This document shows positions 1 to 9,295 of a DNA stretch of 64,000 nt, one piece after another. Source of the DNA: RGIG9115 sp045128915 (GTDB taxonomy: Bacteria > Bacillota > Clostridia > UBA1381); NCBI GenBank assembly GCA_045128915.1, contig JBGVIT010000046.1:9034-73033 (forward strand), given 5' to 3'. Under the pieces are notes generated by a model. It made no database searches. It was given only the letters and a program-made list of their open reading frames with translations, and had not been told where the DNA came from. Within the stretch, counting starts at the first letter, position 1. Each line of letters begins with the position of its first letter. A program made the translations under genes and the position numbers.

Positions 1-813
1 GGGATATTGATTTTCTGCGTACTCAATAACGAATTCAGTTCCTTCAAGTCCTTTATCAACAATCTTTGATGCCCGAACTTGTGCATCCTTGTTTTCTATA
101 CCATACAAAAGAACTTTATAATCCCCATAATTTCCTACGTTTACGAGATATTTATCATCACCATTGGCAACAACCGTATTTGACGGTCCAAGCTTCTCAA
201 CAGCTTCCATTTTCGCCTTGAAAATATTGTCCTGAGAGCCAAGATTTTCTATATGACTCATTCCGATATTGGTCATTACAACTGTGTCTGGACACACAAT
301 GTCTGCAAGATAACGAATTTCCCCGGCAGCACTCATACCAAGCTCCAGAACTGCCGCTTCATGCTCTTTTTCAAGCTTGAAAATCATAATTGGCACGCCA
401 ATATTGTTATTATAGTTTTTATCGGTTTTTAATGTATTATATTTTCTGCCGAGAACTGATGCTGTAAAATCTCTTGTTGTTGTTTTACCAACGCTTCCAA
501 CTACCGATACAGTAGGAACATTGTACTTTTGCTTATAAAGCTTCGCCATGCTGCCAAAGGCTTCCAGAGTATCACACACCTTTACAACGCTTTTACCCTC
601 AACTGCAAGGTCTGATTTGCTCGTTATATACATATCTGCATTATCTAAAAAGTCATGGCCGTCAAAACGTTCACCTTTAATAGGAATAAACAGAGCGCCT
701 TCGCCGAGAATTCGGCTGTCGGTTGATACCGACTCAACAGCTGTATTCCCGCTGCCGCAAATAAGCTTTCCACCTGTTGCCGATACTACATCTTTTAAAT
801 AAAACGGCTGCAA
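1..813 (-). CDS. murF: UDP-N-acetylmuramoyl-tripeptide--D-Ala-D-Ala ligase (MurF), C-terminus off the window
   Basis: Adds the D-Ala-D-Ala dipeptide to UDP-MurNAc-tripeptide, the last cytoplasmic step of the peptidoglycan precursor. The 271 visible codons begin LQPFYLKDVVSATGGKLICG, a typical MurF N-terminus, and carry the Mur-ligase P-loop GSVGKTTT near residue 110 (about position 480). The central ATPase domain is entered, but the C-terminal part lies left of position 1. I chose the TTG at 813 because AAGGAG lies 8 nt upstream; a second in-frame TTG at 819 is too close to that site. It follows murE by 47 nt in the same orientation, so it belongs to the mraZ-rsmH-ftsL-pbp-murE-murF operon. 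Family assignment is secure; only the truncation by the window edge limits it. Confidence 0.93.
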   Translation of the reverse strand, partial: MQPFYLKDVVSATGGKLICGSGNTAVESVSTDSRILGEGALFIPIKGERFDGHDFLDNADMYITSKSDLAVEGKSVVKVCDTLEAFGSMAKLYKQKYNVPTVSVVGSVGKTTTRDFTASVLGRKYNTLKTDKNYNNNIGVPIMIFKLEKEHEAAVLELGMSAAGEIRYLADIVCPDTVVMTNIGMSHIENLGSQDNIFKAKMEAVEKLGPSNTVVANGDDKYLVNVGNYGDYKVLLYGIENKDAQVRASKIVDKGLEGTEFVIEYAENQYP

Positions 814-860
814 AATCAACACTCCTTTTCTTCAATAATTACGAAACAAGAAAGCGACAA

Positions 861-2315
861 TTACTTATCGCTTTCTTTATCCTTGTTCAAATGGTTGAAT
901 ACAACCACTCTTTCATCAAAATCAAATTTTTCCTTACCTATAATCTGATATGTTTCCTGACCTTTTCCTGCAAGGATTATCACATCATCTGCTTTGGCAT
1001 TGTCGAGGGCATAGCCGATTGCTTCTCTTCTGTCGGGAATAACAACATATTCTCCGTCAGTATTTTTAATTCCCTCTACTATCATATCAATTATAGCATT
1101 TGGTTCCTCTGTTCTTGGATTGTCAGAGGTTATAATAGTGAAGTCGGACAAATTACCCGAAACCTCGCCCATTACTGCTCTTTTTGTATTATCACGGTCG
1201 CCGCCGCAGCCGAACAGTGTTATAACTCTGCCTTTTGCAAAGCTTTTCATGGCACGTATTATGTTCTCAAGTCCGTCTGGTGTATGGGCATAGTCTATTA
1301 TTACCATATACTCCGTATCTGTGGGAACAACTTCTACTCTGCCAAGCACGCCTACTGCTGCGCTGAGACCTTTTGTAATAGTTTCCATATCTATACCAAG
1401 CTTTAGACATGCACATATGGCACTCATGGCGTTATATACGCTGAATGTGCCGGGTATGCACAAAAACATGGGATAGTCTGTATTTTCGTATGTTATGGTG
1501 AAGTTAACACCTCTTGGTGTAATCTTTATATCCTTTGCGCAAATATCACATTCGCTGTTAATTCCGTAGGTAAGAATATCCTTACCCTGATGAAGCTCAT
1601 TAATCTGTTTTCCGTATTCGTCATCTACATTAATTGCACCTGATGTACTGTGGTCGAACAGCTTAGCTTTTGCATACATATAGTTGCGCATGGTTTTATG
1701 AAAATCAAGATGGTCACGAGTCAGGTTTGTAAATACGCCTACATCAAAATTGCAGCCTCTAACTCTGCTAAGCTCAAGTGCGTGGCTTGATACTTCCATT
1801 ACAACATATTCAGCTCCGCTTTGAACCATTTCGGAAAACAGTTTTTGAAGTTCGAGGGAATTGGGGGTTGTAGGTGTTGTACTTTTGGTAAGCAAAACCT
1901 TATCGCCTATGATGTTCTGATTTGTTCCGATTATTCCTACTTCATTCCCTGCCTGCTCAAGTATGCTTTTAATCAAATGGGTTACTGTTGTCTTACCGTT
2001 TGTTCCGGTAACGCCCACAAGCTTGAACTTTTCAGATGGGTTTTCATAGAATGTACACGCCATATCAGCAAGAGTTTTTCTTGCATCAGCAACGTAGCAT
2101 ACAGGAACAGATGACTCTATTCTGTCCTGTGCAACTATGAGAGATGCTCCATTTTCGATAGCTTTATCAACATAGTTATGACCGTCTGTTTCAAAGCCTT
2201 TGATGCAAACAAATGCATAGCCGGGCATAATCTGCCTGGAATCATATGCGATGCCGCTTATTTCTACATCTGTGTCAACATTCCATTCATTATTCAACAA
2301 AACGCTGGCTAACAT
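861..2315 (-). CDS. murE: UDP-N-acetylmuramoyl-L-alanyl-D-glutamate--2,6-diaminopimelate ligase (MurE)
   Basis: ATP-dependent cytoplasmic ligase adding the third stem-peptide residue to UDP-MurNAc-L-Ala-D-Glu. The 484 residues match the family length. The N-terminal UDP-binding domain has the YDSRQI motif near residue 25, the P-loop GVTGTNGKTT is at 101-110, and DNPRTEEP begins at 398. DNPR is the signature of enzymes that select meso-diaminopimelate rather than lysine, so the wall is predicted to be DAP type. The ATG at 2315 has AAGGAG 9 nt upstream. It starts 20 nt after the pbp stop and is followed by murF, the standard dcw order. Nothing looks truncated. Confidence 0.97.
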   Translation of the reverse strand: MLASVLLNNEWNVDTDVEISGIAYDSRQIMPGYAFVCIKGFETDGHNYVDKAIENGASLIVAQDRIESSVPVCYVADARKTLADMACTFYENPSEKFKLVGVTGTNGKTTVTHLIKSILEQAGNEVGIIGTNQNIIGDKVLLTKSTTPTTPNSLELQKLFSEMVQSGAEYVVMEVSSHALELSRVRGCNFDVGVFTNLTRDHLDFHKTMRNYMYAKAKLFDHSTSGAINVDDEYGKQINELHQGKDILTYGINSECDICAKDIKITPRGVNFTITYENTDYPMFLCIPGTFSVYNAMSAICACLKLGIDMETITKGLSAAVGVLGRVEVVPTDTEYMVIIDYAHTPDGLENIIRAMKSFAKGRVITLFGCGGDRDNTKRAVMGEVSGNLSDFTIITSDNPRTEEPNAIIDMIVEGIKNTDGEYVVIPDRREAIGYALDNAKADDVIILAGKGQETYQIIGKEKFDFDERVVVFNHLNKDKESDK

Positions 2316-2335
2316 TTGTCACATCTCCTTTATCA

Positions 2336-4750
2336 TTAATCGCTGGCTGCGTGCCTGAACTGTACTCCGATTACCGTAGCCGGAGCAACCTCCGTACCGG
2401 GCTCTATACTTTGCTTTACTGCATACGCACCGCCGGTAGAGCTTTGCCCTGCACCTATGGTCTCAAAATTAAGACCATAATCCCAAAGGAGTCTGCGTGC
2501 GTTTGCTATGGTTTCTCCCGAAACATCGGGAACCTTTATCATTTTAATCTTCGGATCTTCTTCGGTATAAAGTAAAACTATGGAGTCTTTTGCAAGCTGA
2601 AGTCCCGGTTTCGGAAGCTGGTCTGTTACCTTTGTTCCCTTGCCTGAAACCTTTACCTTAAATCCTGAATTAATCAGCATTTCCTTGGCATCCTCAAGCT
2701 CCATGTCACGTATATCCTGAACAAGCGCCTTTTCAACCACAGCAGCGTCGCCGCTATGACGCTCAACACCAAGATATTCAAGTGTATCTTCAATAATTGC
2801 GCCTGCAACAGGTGCGGCAATAGTACCACCAAACTTGTTGGCAACCTGCGGCTCATCAAGCATTATAAGACACACTATCTGCGGATCGTCTGCCGGCGCA
2901 AAGCCTACAAATGATGCTATACGCTTTGTATCAGAACGGTCACCTTTCTGGGATGTTCCCGTCTTTCCGCCAATTCGGAATCCGGGTATGTACGCGTTTT
3001 TACCCGTACCGTCAGGAGCTGATACAACCTGCTCGAGTACATCGCGCATTTTTGCAGATGTTTCTTCTGAGATTACTTTATTTACAACCTCTGTCTGATA
3101 ACTCTTTATTACACCCGTATCGTTTCTTATTTCTTTTACTATCTGCGGCTTCAAGAGATTACCGCCATTGATTACTGCGGAAATCGCAGTAATAAGCTGA
3201 ATCGGTGTTACGTTGAAGCCCTGACCGAAGGAGCTGGTTGCAATATCGGTATCACTAAGCTTTTCCTTGTTATAGAAAATACCCTTTGATTCTCCAACAA
3301 GCTCAACACCGGTTTTTCTTGTAAGTCCAAAAGCTTCAAAATAATCTCTGAACTTTACTGCGCCGAGTCTTAATCCCGTTTCCATGAAAACAACGTTACA
3401 TGAATGTTTTACTCCGTCAACAAAGCTTTGTGCTCCGTGGCCTGATGAAACGTGGCAATGAATATCAAAGGAACCGAGCTTCTTTGAACCGTTACATACA
3501 AATCCGGTGTCAAAAGATACAACGCCCTCTTCCAAAGCTGCGGCTGCAGTTATAATTTTAAAGGTTGAACCTGGCTCATATGCATCGGATATGGCTTTAT
3601 TTCGCCACATCTTATTTCTCATAGCGACAGTTCTCTCATCAAGAAGCTCTTCCTTGTCCTCGTCGGTAAGGAGAGAAATATCAAGCTCTTCATCTTCTTC
3701 CGTACTGCTTGATTTTTTATTCTTTTTCACGCCAAAGACTTCTTCCTGAAGCTCTTTTGTCATGCGCTGACCGAGAATTTCCGAATCATACTCAAAGTCA
3801 ACACTGTACTTTTCAAATCTCGAAACATCATACGGCTCGTTTGCGTCGAAGTCAGGCTTTGTTGACATAGCAAGAATTTCACCGGTTTTGGGGTTCATCA
3901 CTATTCCCGCTGCGCCTTCCTTCAGTTCGCTTTCTTCTACTGCCATTTCAAGATATTTTTCAAGATAATGCTGTATTGTTTCGTCTATTGTAAGCACTAC
4001 ATCAGCGCCCTTTGCAGCACCGGCGTATGCTTCATACTGCTGGTCCTCAAGAGTGGTACCCGATGCGTTCTGTGCTGTAATTACACTTCCGTTTTTGCCG
4101 GAGAGGACATCATCAAAAGTAAGCTCCACGCCTTGAATACCATTGTTGTCATATCCTGTGAAGCCAAGAATTCCGGGAGCTATGTTATATGAATAATAAC
4201 GCTTTGAATCTTCCTCGAATGTGATAGGTCTGAATATTTTTGATTTATCATCCCCATCGGTTTTTCCGTCACCGTCTGCATCCTTTGGAGTTTTAAGAGC
4301 TTTTACCTGCTCAGTTTCTTCTAATGTGAGTCTTTTTTTGATTACCTGATATCTGTTGGATTTTGTAAGAAGCTTATAAATTCTGTCATAATCCATATCA
4401 AGAATTACAGAAAGCTTATCCGCTATGTATTCAGCTTCTTCGTTTGTTCCTGTATTTTTGTCTATATCCTGAGGATTACAGATTAGAGTATTTACAGTCG
4501 CACTTTCTGCAAGCGCCTTACCGTTTCTGTCGTATATTGTACCTCTTGATGCTATTACCTCAGTTGCACCCGTCTGCTGACGTTCAACTGCAGAGCGCAT
4601 CTCTTCTCCTCTTATTATCTGCCAATAAGCAACTCGTAAAATTAGGGCGAGCAAAAATGCAACAATAACTATAAACATCATTCTTGCTCTTTTTTTAACT
4701 ATTGTTAAAGGTAAAATAATCCGACACCCCCTGTCTGTCCTGAGTTGCAC
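2336..4750 (-). CDS. Class B penicillin-binding protein with two PASTA domains (SpoVD/FtsI type)
   Basis: Membrane-anchored transpeptidase that cross-links septal or spore-cortex peptidoglycan. Residues 24-45 are one hydrophobic anchor, followed by a dimerisation domain and the transpeptidase domain with STFK (S395 nucleophile), SCN (450-452) and KTG (596-598). Two C-terminal PASTA domains follow (about 675-730 and 738-800). Position between ftsL and murE fits FtsI/PBP2B or SpoVD; both PASTA repeats and the locus allow either, so no symbol is given. Odd points: an acidic low-complexity insert of roughly 50 residues (about 330-380, with KKNKKSSSTEEDEE) just before the catalytic motif, and an unclear start. 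GTG 4750 has only a weak GAG upstream, whereas a strong AGGGGG sits inside the first 10 codons; MM at 24-25 is another candidate. Confidence 0.93.
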   Translation of the reverse strand: MQLRTDRGCRIILPLTIVKKRARMMFIVIVAFLLALILRVAYWQIIRGEEMRSAVERQQTGATEVIASRGTIYDRNGKALAESATVNTLICNPQDIDKNTGTNEEAEYIADKLSVILDMDYDRIYKLLTKSNRYQVIKKRLTLEETEQVKALKTPKDADGDGKTDGDDKSKIFRPITFEEDSKRYYSYNIAPGILGFTGYDNNGIQGVELTFDDVLSGKNGSVITAQNASGTTLEDQQYEAYAGAAKGADVVLTIDETIQHYLEKYLEMAVEESELKEGAAGIVMNPKTGEILAMSTKPDFDANEPYDVSRFEKYSVDFEYDSEILGQRMTKELQEEVFGVKKNKKSSSTEEDEELDISLLTDEDKEELLDERTVAMRNKMWRNKAISDAYEPGSTFKIITAAAALEEGVVSFDTGFVCNGSKKLGSFDIHCHVSSGHGAQSFVDGVKHSCNVVFMETGLRLGAVKFRDYFEAFGLTRKTGVELVGESKGIFYNKEKLSDTDIATSSFGQGFNVTPIQLITAISAVINGGNLLKPQIVKEIRNDTGVIKSYQTEVVNKVISEETSAKMRDVLEQVVSAPDGTGKNAYIPGFRIGGKTGTSQKGDRSDTKRIASFVGFAPADDPQIVCLIMLDEPQVANKFGGTIAAPVAGAIIEDTLEYLGVERHSGDAAVVEKALVQDIRDMELEDAKEMLINSGFKVKVSGKGTKVTDQLPKPGLQLAKDSIVLLYTEEDPKIKMIKVPDVSGETIANARRLLWDYGLNFETIGAGQSSTGGAYAVKQSIEPGTEVAPATVIGVQFRHAASD

Positions 4751-4761
4751 AACATCTCATA

Positions 4762-5349
4762 TTATTTTATGCTGAACAATTCAATAATATTCTGCTTAAG
4801 CTTTGTCATAAATGATTTCACGTCATTACCTGCACCTTCTACATCACCTGCAGTAATTTCTGAAACGTCCTCTTTATCAACATTAACATACACTATCTGA
4901 TAAGTTTCAGGTCTTTGCATTTCCAAACGTGTAGTAGCAATTTCCTCAACCTCACTCAAGTCTATGCTTCTTTCCATTTCGAATATTCTCTGGCTTGTAT
5001 ATGCTCTTGTGCTTTCAAGCTCACGTGTGAGAGATTTGATTTCACCAGCAGTTTCATTTACTGCAACGAATTTTGAAATCATAAAGGTTGCCGCAAGAGC
5101 TACGACACCCATGCATGCAATTCTCCGGAGCGTAACCTTCCTGTGTATCATCTCTGTTTTATCCTTTTCAAAAGAGTTTATGGTCTGTACCTTATGTACG
5201 GGGCGGCTTACAGTTGACTGTCCCGCTGTCCCTTTTCGCTTGGGTGTCTGCTGATAGGTACTTTGGTAATATCCTCTTTGGTTTGTTCTGTTGTATCTTA
5301 CGGGATGTGTAACTATATCGTGCTTATACGCAAGATTTCCGTTAACCAT
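4762..5349 (-). CDS. ftsL: FtsL-like cell division protein
   Basis: Single-pass membrane protein of the divisome expected to work with FtsB/DivIC and FtsQ/DivIB at the septum. The 195 residues have a basic cytoplasmic N-terminus of about 75 residues, one transmembrane helix (LRRIACMGVVALAATF and onward, about 75-98) and a heptad-like stretch (about 100-130), the usual FtsL layout. Sequence identity in this family is too low for motifs, so the call rests on topology and on position between rsmH and the class B PBP. I chose ATG 5349, with GAGGAA 7 nt upstream, over an in-frame GTG at 5364. The N-terminal tail is long compared with short FtsL proteins. Confidence 0.8.
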   Translation of the reverse strand: MVNGNLAYKHDIVTHPVRYNRTNQRGYYQSTYQQTPKRKGTAGQSTVSRPVHKVQTINSFEKDKTEMIHRKVTLRRIACMGVVALAATFMISKFVAVNETAGEIKSLTRELESTRAYTSQRIFEMERSIDLSEVEEIATTRLEMQRPETYQIVYVNVDKEDVSEITAGDVEGAGNDVKSFMTKLKQNIIELFSIK

Positions 5350-5381
5350 TTCTACATTCCTCACTATAAAATATTTCCGCT

Positions 5382-6314
5382 TTACAGCTTTTCAATAATT
5401 CTGAGTTTCGCACTTCTCGACCTGGAGTTTACGTCAAGCTCCTCCTTAGACGGAAGTATGGGTTTTTTAGGTGCAGCTTTTGCTATTGCCTTATGGCCGC
5501 AAACACACACCGGAAATTCCTTTGGACATATACAATCGGTGCATAAGTCCTTGAAGGTATTTTTCACAATTCTGTCTTCCAGAGAATGGAAGGTAATTAC
5601 TGCAAGTCTGCCACCGGGATTTAAAGCTTCTGCAAAATCACGCAAAGCCTTTTCAAGAATTTTCAGTTCCCCGTTAACTTCTATGCGAACTGCCTGAAAA
5701 ACACGTTTTGCAGGATGTCCACCTTCCATACGTGCAGCCTTCGGGATTGCCTTTTCAATAATGCTCACAAGTTCTCCTGTGGTTTCTACTGGCTTTTCCT
5801 CTCTTGCTTCACATATGAACTCCGCTATTCTCTTTGACCATTTTTCCTCCCCGTAGGCATAGAAAATATCCGTAAGTTCTTGCTTGGAATACGTATTGAT
5901 AACCTTTGCAGCGCTTAGCTGATTTTCACGGTTCATTCTCATGTCAAGAGGTGCATCGTGGATATAACTAAAACCTCTTGATGCTTCGTCAAGCTGGTAT
6001 GAGCTGACTCCCAAATCAAGCACAGCACCGTCCAACCCTTTAATTCCAAGCTTTGAAAGAATATTAGTTATATTGGAAAAGTTATCATGTACCGATACAA
6101 ATCTTTCGCCGTACTGCTCAAGGCGCTTACTTGCAGCCTCTATTGCATCAGTATCCTGGTCAATACCGATAACTGTCGATTTAGGGCAATGAGCAAGTAT
6201 TCCGTTTGTATGACCTCCGCCGCCCAAAGTTCCGTCGGCATATATTCCGTTTTCTTTTATTGCCAGAGATGAAATTACTTCATCGAGCATAACCGACACA
6301 TGAGCGAACTCCAA
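5382..6314 (-). CDS. rsmH: 16S rRNA (cytosine-1402-N4)-methyltransferase RsmH (MraW)
   Basis: SAM-dependent enzyme that N4-methylates C1402 in the 16S rRNA decoding centre. The 310 residues begin MEFAHVSVMLDEVI and contain the glycine-rich SAM site ADGTLGGGGHTNGIL at about 26-40, LDLGVSSYQLD, and the C-terminal RSRSAKLRIIEK signature. Start is TTG 6314 with GGAGG 7 nt upstream. It sits between mraZ (13 nt) and ftsL (32 nt), the conserved dcw position. Confidence 0.97.
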   Translation of the reverse strand: MEFAHVSVMLDEVISSLAIKENGIYADGTLGGGGHTNGILAHCPKSTVIGIDQDTDAIEAASKRLEQYGERFVSVHDNFSNITNILSKLGIKGLDGAVLDLGVSSYQLDEASRGFSYIHDAPLDMRMNRENQLSAAKVINTYSKQELTDIFYAYGEEKWSKRIAEFICEAREEKPVETTGELVSIIEKAIPKAARMEGGHPAKRVFQAVRIEVNGELKILEKALRDFAEALNPGGRLAVITFHSLEDRIVKNTFKDLCTDCICPKEFPVCVCGHKAIAKAAPKKPILPSKEELDVNSRSRSAKLRIIEKL

Positions 6315-6327
6315 AGCCTTACCTCCG

Positions 6328-6774
6328 TTATATTATCAGTCCGAATTTTTCAATACCTTCGAGAATAAGTGTTTCTGACAGCTGAGAATTATATGCTTCC
6401 CACTCCTCACAAGACCATATTTCAAGGCGCGTATTAACTCCTACCAATACAACATCTTTTTTCAGTCCTGCAAATTCGCAAAGTCTTTTACCTACTGAAA
6501 TCCTGCCCTGCTTGTCCACCTCGCAGCTGGTCGCAGTTCCAAAGAACATACGTACAAATGCTGCGGCATTCTTATCATAGGCAGCCGGCAGACTGCGGAG
6601 ACGCTCGGAAATAATTCCCCATTCCTCCTCAGTATAAAGATGCAGGCACTTTTCAGACGGCGAACGCGTTATATATACATTACTGCCGATAGCTTCACGC
6701 ACCTTTGCGGGTAGTATTATTCTGCCTCTGTCATCAAGCTGTCTTTCATATTCATCTACAAAATATGTGCCCAT
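6328..6774 (-). CDS. mraZ: Transcriptional regulator MraZ
   Basis: DNA-binding protein that heads dcw clusters and controls its own operon. The 148 residues from ATG 6774 carry two SpoVT/AbrB-like swapped-hairpin domains, visible as the repeated motifs DDRGRIILPAKVR (about 15-27) and DKQGRISVGKRL (about 82-93). An upstream in-frame extension to 6828 is rejected because the family begins MGTYFVDEYE; the AAGGAGG ribosome site is 13 nt from the ATG, rather distant. Upstream DNA has the matching operator (separate entry), so autoregulation is likely. Confidence 0.95.
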   Translation of the reverse strand: MGTYFVDEYERQLDDRGRIILPAKVREAIGSNVYITRSPSEKCLHLYTEEEWGIISERLRSLPAAYDKNAAAFVRMFFGTATSCEVDKQGRISVGKRLCEFAGLKKDVVLVGVNTRLEIWSCEEWEAYNSQLSETLILEGIEKFGLII

Positions 6775-6822
6775 AATATTACGTTCACCTCCTTGGATAA
6801 AACACGAAGTTGGAAGAAAACT

Positions 6823-6886
6823 CTCCAATTCTCTCCCATTTACTCCACTTTAGTTATATTTTACTCCATTTTAAAGGAAAACGCAA
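6823..6886 (-). promoter_or_regulatory. mraZ promoter with MraZ-box repeats
   Basis: On the minus strand TTGCGT (6881-6886) and TAAAAT (6858-6863) are 17 bp apart, a good sigma-A-type promoter. Four GGAG boxes (6864-6867, 6843-6846, 6833-6836, 6823-6826) lie in the spacer and just downstream. The last three repeat every 10 bp, one helical turn, and the first is 21 bp away, two turns. Known MraZ operators are short G-rich direct repeats at about 10-bp spacing, so this fits an autoregulatory site covering the promoter and start of transcription. Confidence 0.8.
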
Positions 6887-6934
6887 GTGTTTTTTAAAAC
6901 TTTTTTTCAAATGCTTTATATTTTTATTATTTTG

Positions 6935-6963
6935 TTGTAATCGTGGCAAAATTAAGGTATAAT
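6935..6963 (+). promoter_or_regulatory. Putative promoter of tex
   Basis: TTGTAA (6935-6940), 17 bp, TATAAT (6958-6963): a near-consensus sigma-A-type promoter on the plus strand in the mraZ-tex interval. It gives a leader of about 170 nt before the tex ATG. No RNA structure I could recognise lies in the leader, which is very AT-rich. Confidence 0.65.
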
Positions 6964-7139
6964 CAATAACAGATGCAAACAATATATGCCAATCGGTTAA
7001 CATAAAAAACACAATATATTGGGGTTAAGTCTATTGTATCACATATTTTTTACTTTGTGAAGTCTTTTTTTAAAATTTCTTTTCAGAAATATTACAAAGT
7101 TTCAGGAATGTTTTTTTATAATTTGGGAGGTTTGAACAA

Positions 7140-9284
7140 ATGGACAAAATCAAAGCAATTCTTAAAGAGGAATTTTCCCTCAGAGATGAACAGATAAACA
7201 ACACTATTGAGCTGATTGACGAGGGAAATACCATTCCTTTTATTGCCCGTTACAGAAAGGAAAAAACAGGAGCAATGACAGATGAAGTGCTTCGTGATTT
7301 TTCTGAAAGACTTAATTATTTGCGAAATCTTGAGGATAAAAAAGCCGAGATTTCAAGACTTATTGATGAACAAGGAAATCTTACAGACGAAATCAGCGCA
7401 AGCATCCAAAATGCTGCAACTCTTACAGAGCTTGAGGACATATATCGTCCGTTCAGACCTAAAAGAAGAACAAGAGCATCAATCGCAAAGGAAAAGGGAC
7501 TTGAGCCTCTTGCAGAGCTTATTTTTGCTCAGGATAATAATACAGATGCATATGAAAGTGCCAAAGATTTCATCAATGAAGAAAAAGAAGTCAATACAGC
7601 AGATGATGCAATAGCCGGCGCATGTGATATTATTGCAGAGCAGGTATCAGACAATCCAGAATACAGAAAAATATTAAGAGAGCTTACCATTCATAACGGA
7701 ATCATTGTAACTAAAGCTGCTAAAGACGAGGACAGCGTTTACAGCATGTATTATGAGTTCAGCGAAAAGGCTTCAAAAATTGCACATCACAGATTACTTG
7801 CTGTCAACAGAGGTGAAAAGGAAGGCTTTTTGTCTGTAAAGCTTGAAATGGATGACGAAATCATATTCCGCTATCTCTTAGGAAAAACCGTAACCGGCAG
7901 CAATTCATGCTCTCAGCTTGTTGAAGCGGCAGTACGTGACAGCTATTCAAGACTTATTGAGCCGTCAGTTACAACAGAAATCAGAAATATGCTTACAGAA
8001 AATGCTCAGGAAGCATCTATTAAAGTGTTCAGCAAGAATTTGTCAGGACTCTTGCTTCAGCCACCGGTTAAAGGAAAGGTGGTACTTGGTGTGGATCCCG
8101 GATACAGAACGGGATGCAAGCTTGCAGTAGTAGATGAAACAGGAAAGGTTCTCCAAACGGGAGTTGGATATTTCACTCTTCCCAATCACGATAAAGAAAA
8201 AGCAAAGACACTTATCAAAAAAATGATAAAAGAAAACGCAGTAACCCTCGTTTCCATAGGAAACGGTACTGCATCAAAGGAATCTGAAATATTTATTTCA
8301 GAGCTTATTAAGGAAATAAATCATCCCATACATTATATGATGACTAACGAAGCAGGAGCATCAGTTTATTCTGCTTCAAAGCTTGCAACAGAGGAATTCC
8401 CCGACTATGACGTATCATTAAGAAGTGCTGTTTCAATAGCAAGACGTCTTCAGGATCCCCTGGCAGAGCTTGTTAAAATTGATCCAAAGTCCATAGGTGT
8501 AGGACAGTATCAGCACGACATGAACCAAAAACGCCTTGGTGAAGCGCTGGGCGGAGTCGTTGAAACATGCGTTAACAGCGTAGGCGTTGATTTGAACACA
8601 GCATCACCGTCGCTGCTTTCATATGTTGCAGGAATAAATAAAACAATAGCTAAGAACATAGAAGCATACAGAAATGAAATAGGAAAATTCTCAAAAAGAA
8701 AAGACCTGCTAAAAGTTCCAAAGCTTGGAGCAAAAGCCTTTGAGCAATGTGCAGGATTTCTACGAATTACAGACGGCGCAGAGCCTCTTGACAATACCTC
8801 AGTACATCCTGAAAGCTATAAAGCTTGCTCTGAAATACTCAAAAAGCTTGGCTACACAATGGACGATGTATTGGAAGGACAGCTGGGCGAGCTAAAAGAC
8901 AAAATCAAAAAATACGGTGCAGAAAAGCTTGCAGAGGAAACGGGAATCGGTGTTCCTACTCTCACAGATATTGCAGACAGCTTGTTAAAGCGCGGCCGTG
9001 ATCCTCGTGAAGAACTTCCTCAGCCGGTACTGAGAACAGACGTTATGGATATAAACGATTTGAAGCAAGGCATGGAAATGACCGGAACAGTAAGAAATGT
9101 AATAGATTTTGGTGCTTTTGTGGATATAGGAGTTCATCAGGACGGACTTGTTCATATCTCACAGATTTGTGACAAATACATTAAGCATCCTTCAGAGGTA
9201 CTTAATGTAGGTGATATTGTAAAAGTGAAAATTCTTGATGTTGATACTGCAAAGAACAGAATATCACTTACCATGAAATTCTAA
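7140..9284 (+). CDS. tex: Tex family RNA-binding protein (S1 domain)
   Basis: Cytoplasmic nucleic-acid-binding protein of the Tex/Spt6-like family, tied to transcription and stress tolerance. The 714 residues show the full family order: helical N-terminus (FIARYRKEKTGAMTDE near 33-48), a YqgF/RNase H-like fold with VVLGVDPGYRTGCKLAV near 318, helix-hairpin-helix segments around 480-560, and a C-terminal S1 domain with GTVRNVIDFGAFVDIG. The ATG has GGGAGG 9 nt upstream. It is divergent from mraZ and 11 nt ahead of the CpXC gene, with which it probably shares a transcript. No sign of damage. Confidence 0.97.
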   Translation: MDKIKAILKEEFSLRDEQINNTIELIDEGNTIPFIARYRKEKTGAMTDEVLRDFSERLNYLRNLEDKKAEISRLIDEQGNLTDEISASIQNAATLTELEDIYRPFRPKRRTRASIAKEKGLEPLAELIFAQDNNTDAYESAKDFINEEKEVNTADDAIAGACDIIAEQVSDNPEYRKILRELTIHNGIIVTKAAKDEDSVYSMYYEFSEKASKIAHHRLLAVNRGEKEGFLSVKLEMDDEIIFRYLLGKTVTGSNSCSQLVEAAVRDSYSRLIEPSVTTEIRNMLTENAQEASIKVFSKNLSGLLLQPPVKGKVVLGVDPGYRTGCKLAVVDETGKVLQTGVGYFTLPNHDKEKAKTLIKKMIKENAVTLVSIGNGTASKESEIFISELIKEINHPIHYMMTNEAGASVYSASKLATEEFPDYDVSLRSAVSIARRLQDPLAELVKIDPKSIGVGQYQHDMNQKRLGEALGGVVETCVNSVGVDLNTASPSLLSYVAGINKTIAKNIEAYRNEIGKFSKRKDLLKVPKLGAKAFEQCAGFLRITDGAEPLDNTSVHPESYKACSEILKKLGYTMDDVLEGQLGELKDKIKKYGAEKLAEETGIGVPTLTDIADSLLKRGRDPREELPQPVLRTDVMDINDLKQGMEMTGTVRNVIDFGAFVDIGVHQDGLVHISQICDKYIKHPSEVLNVGDIVKVKILDVDTAKNRISLTMKF

Positions 9285-9295
9285 GGAGGACTATA

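Noticed and set aside
777..1406. 209-codon plus-strand frame
   Set aside because: Antisense of murE; composition typical of a shadow frame.
7117..7122. TATAAT just before tex as a promoter
   Set aside because: Transcription would start within or after the ribosome site, leaving no usable leader; no -35 at proper distance.
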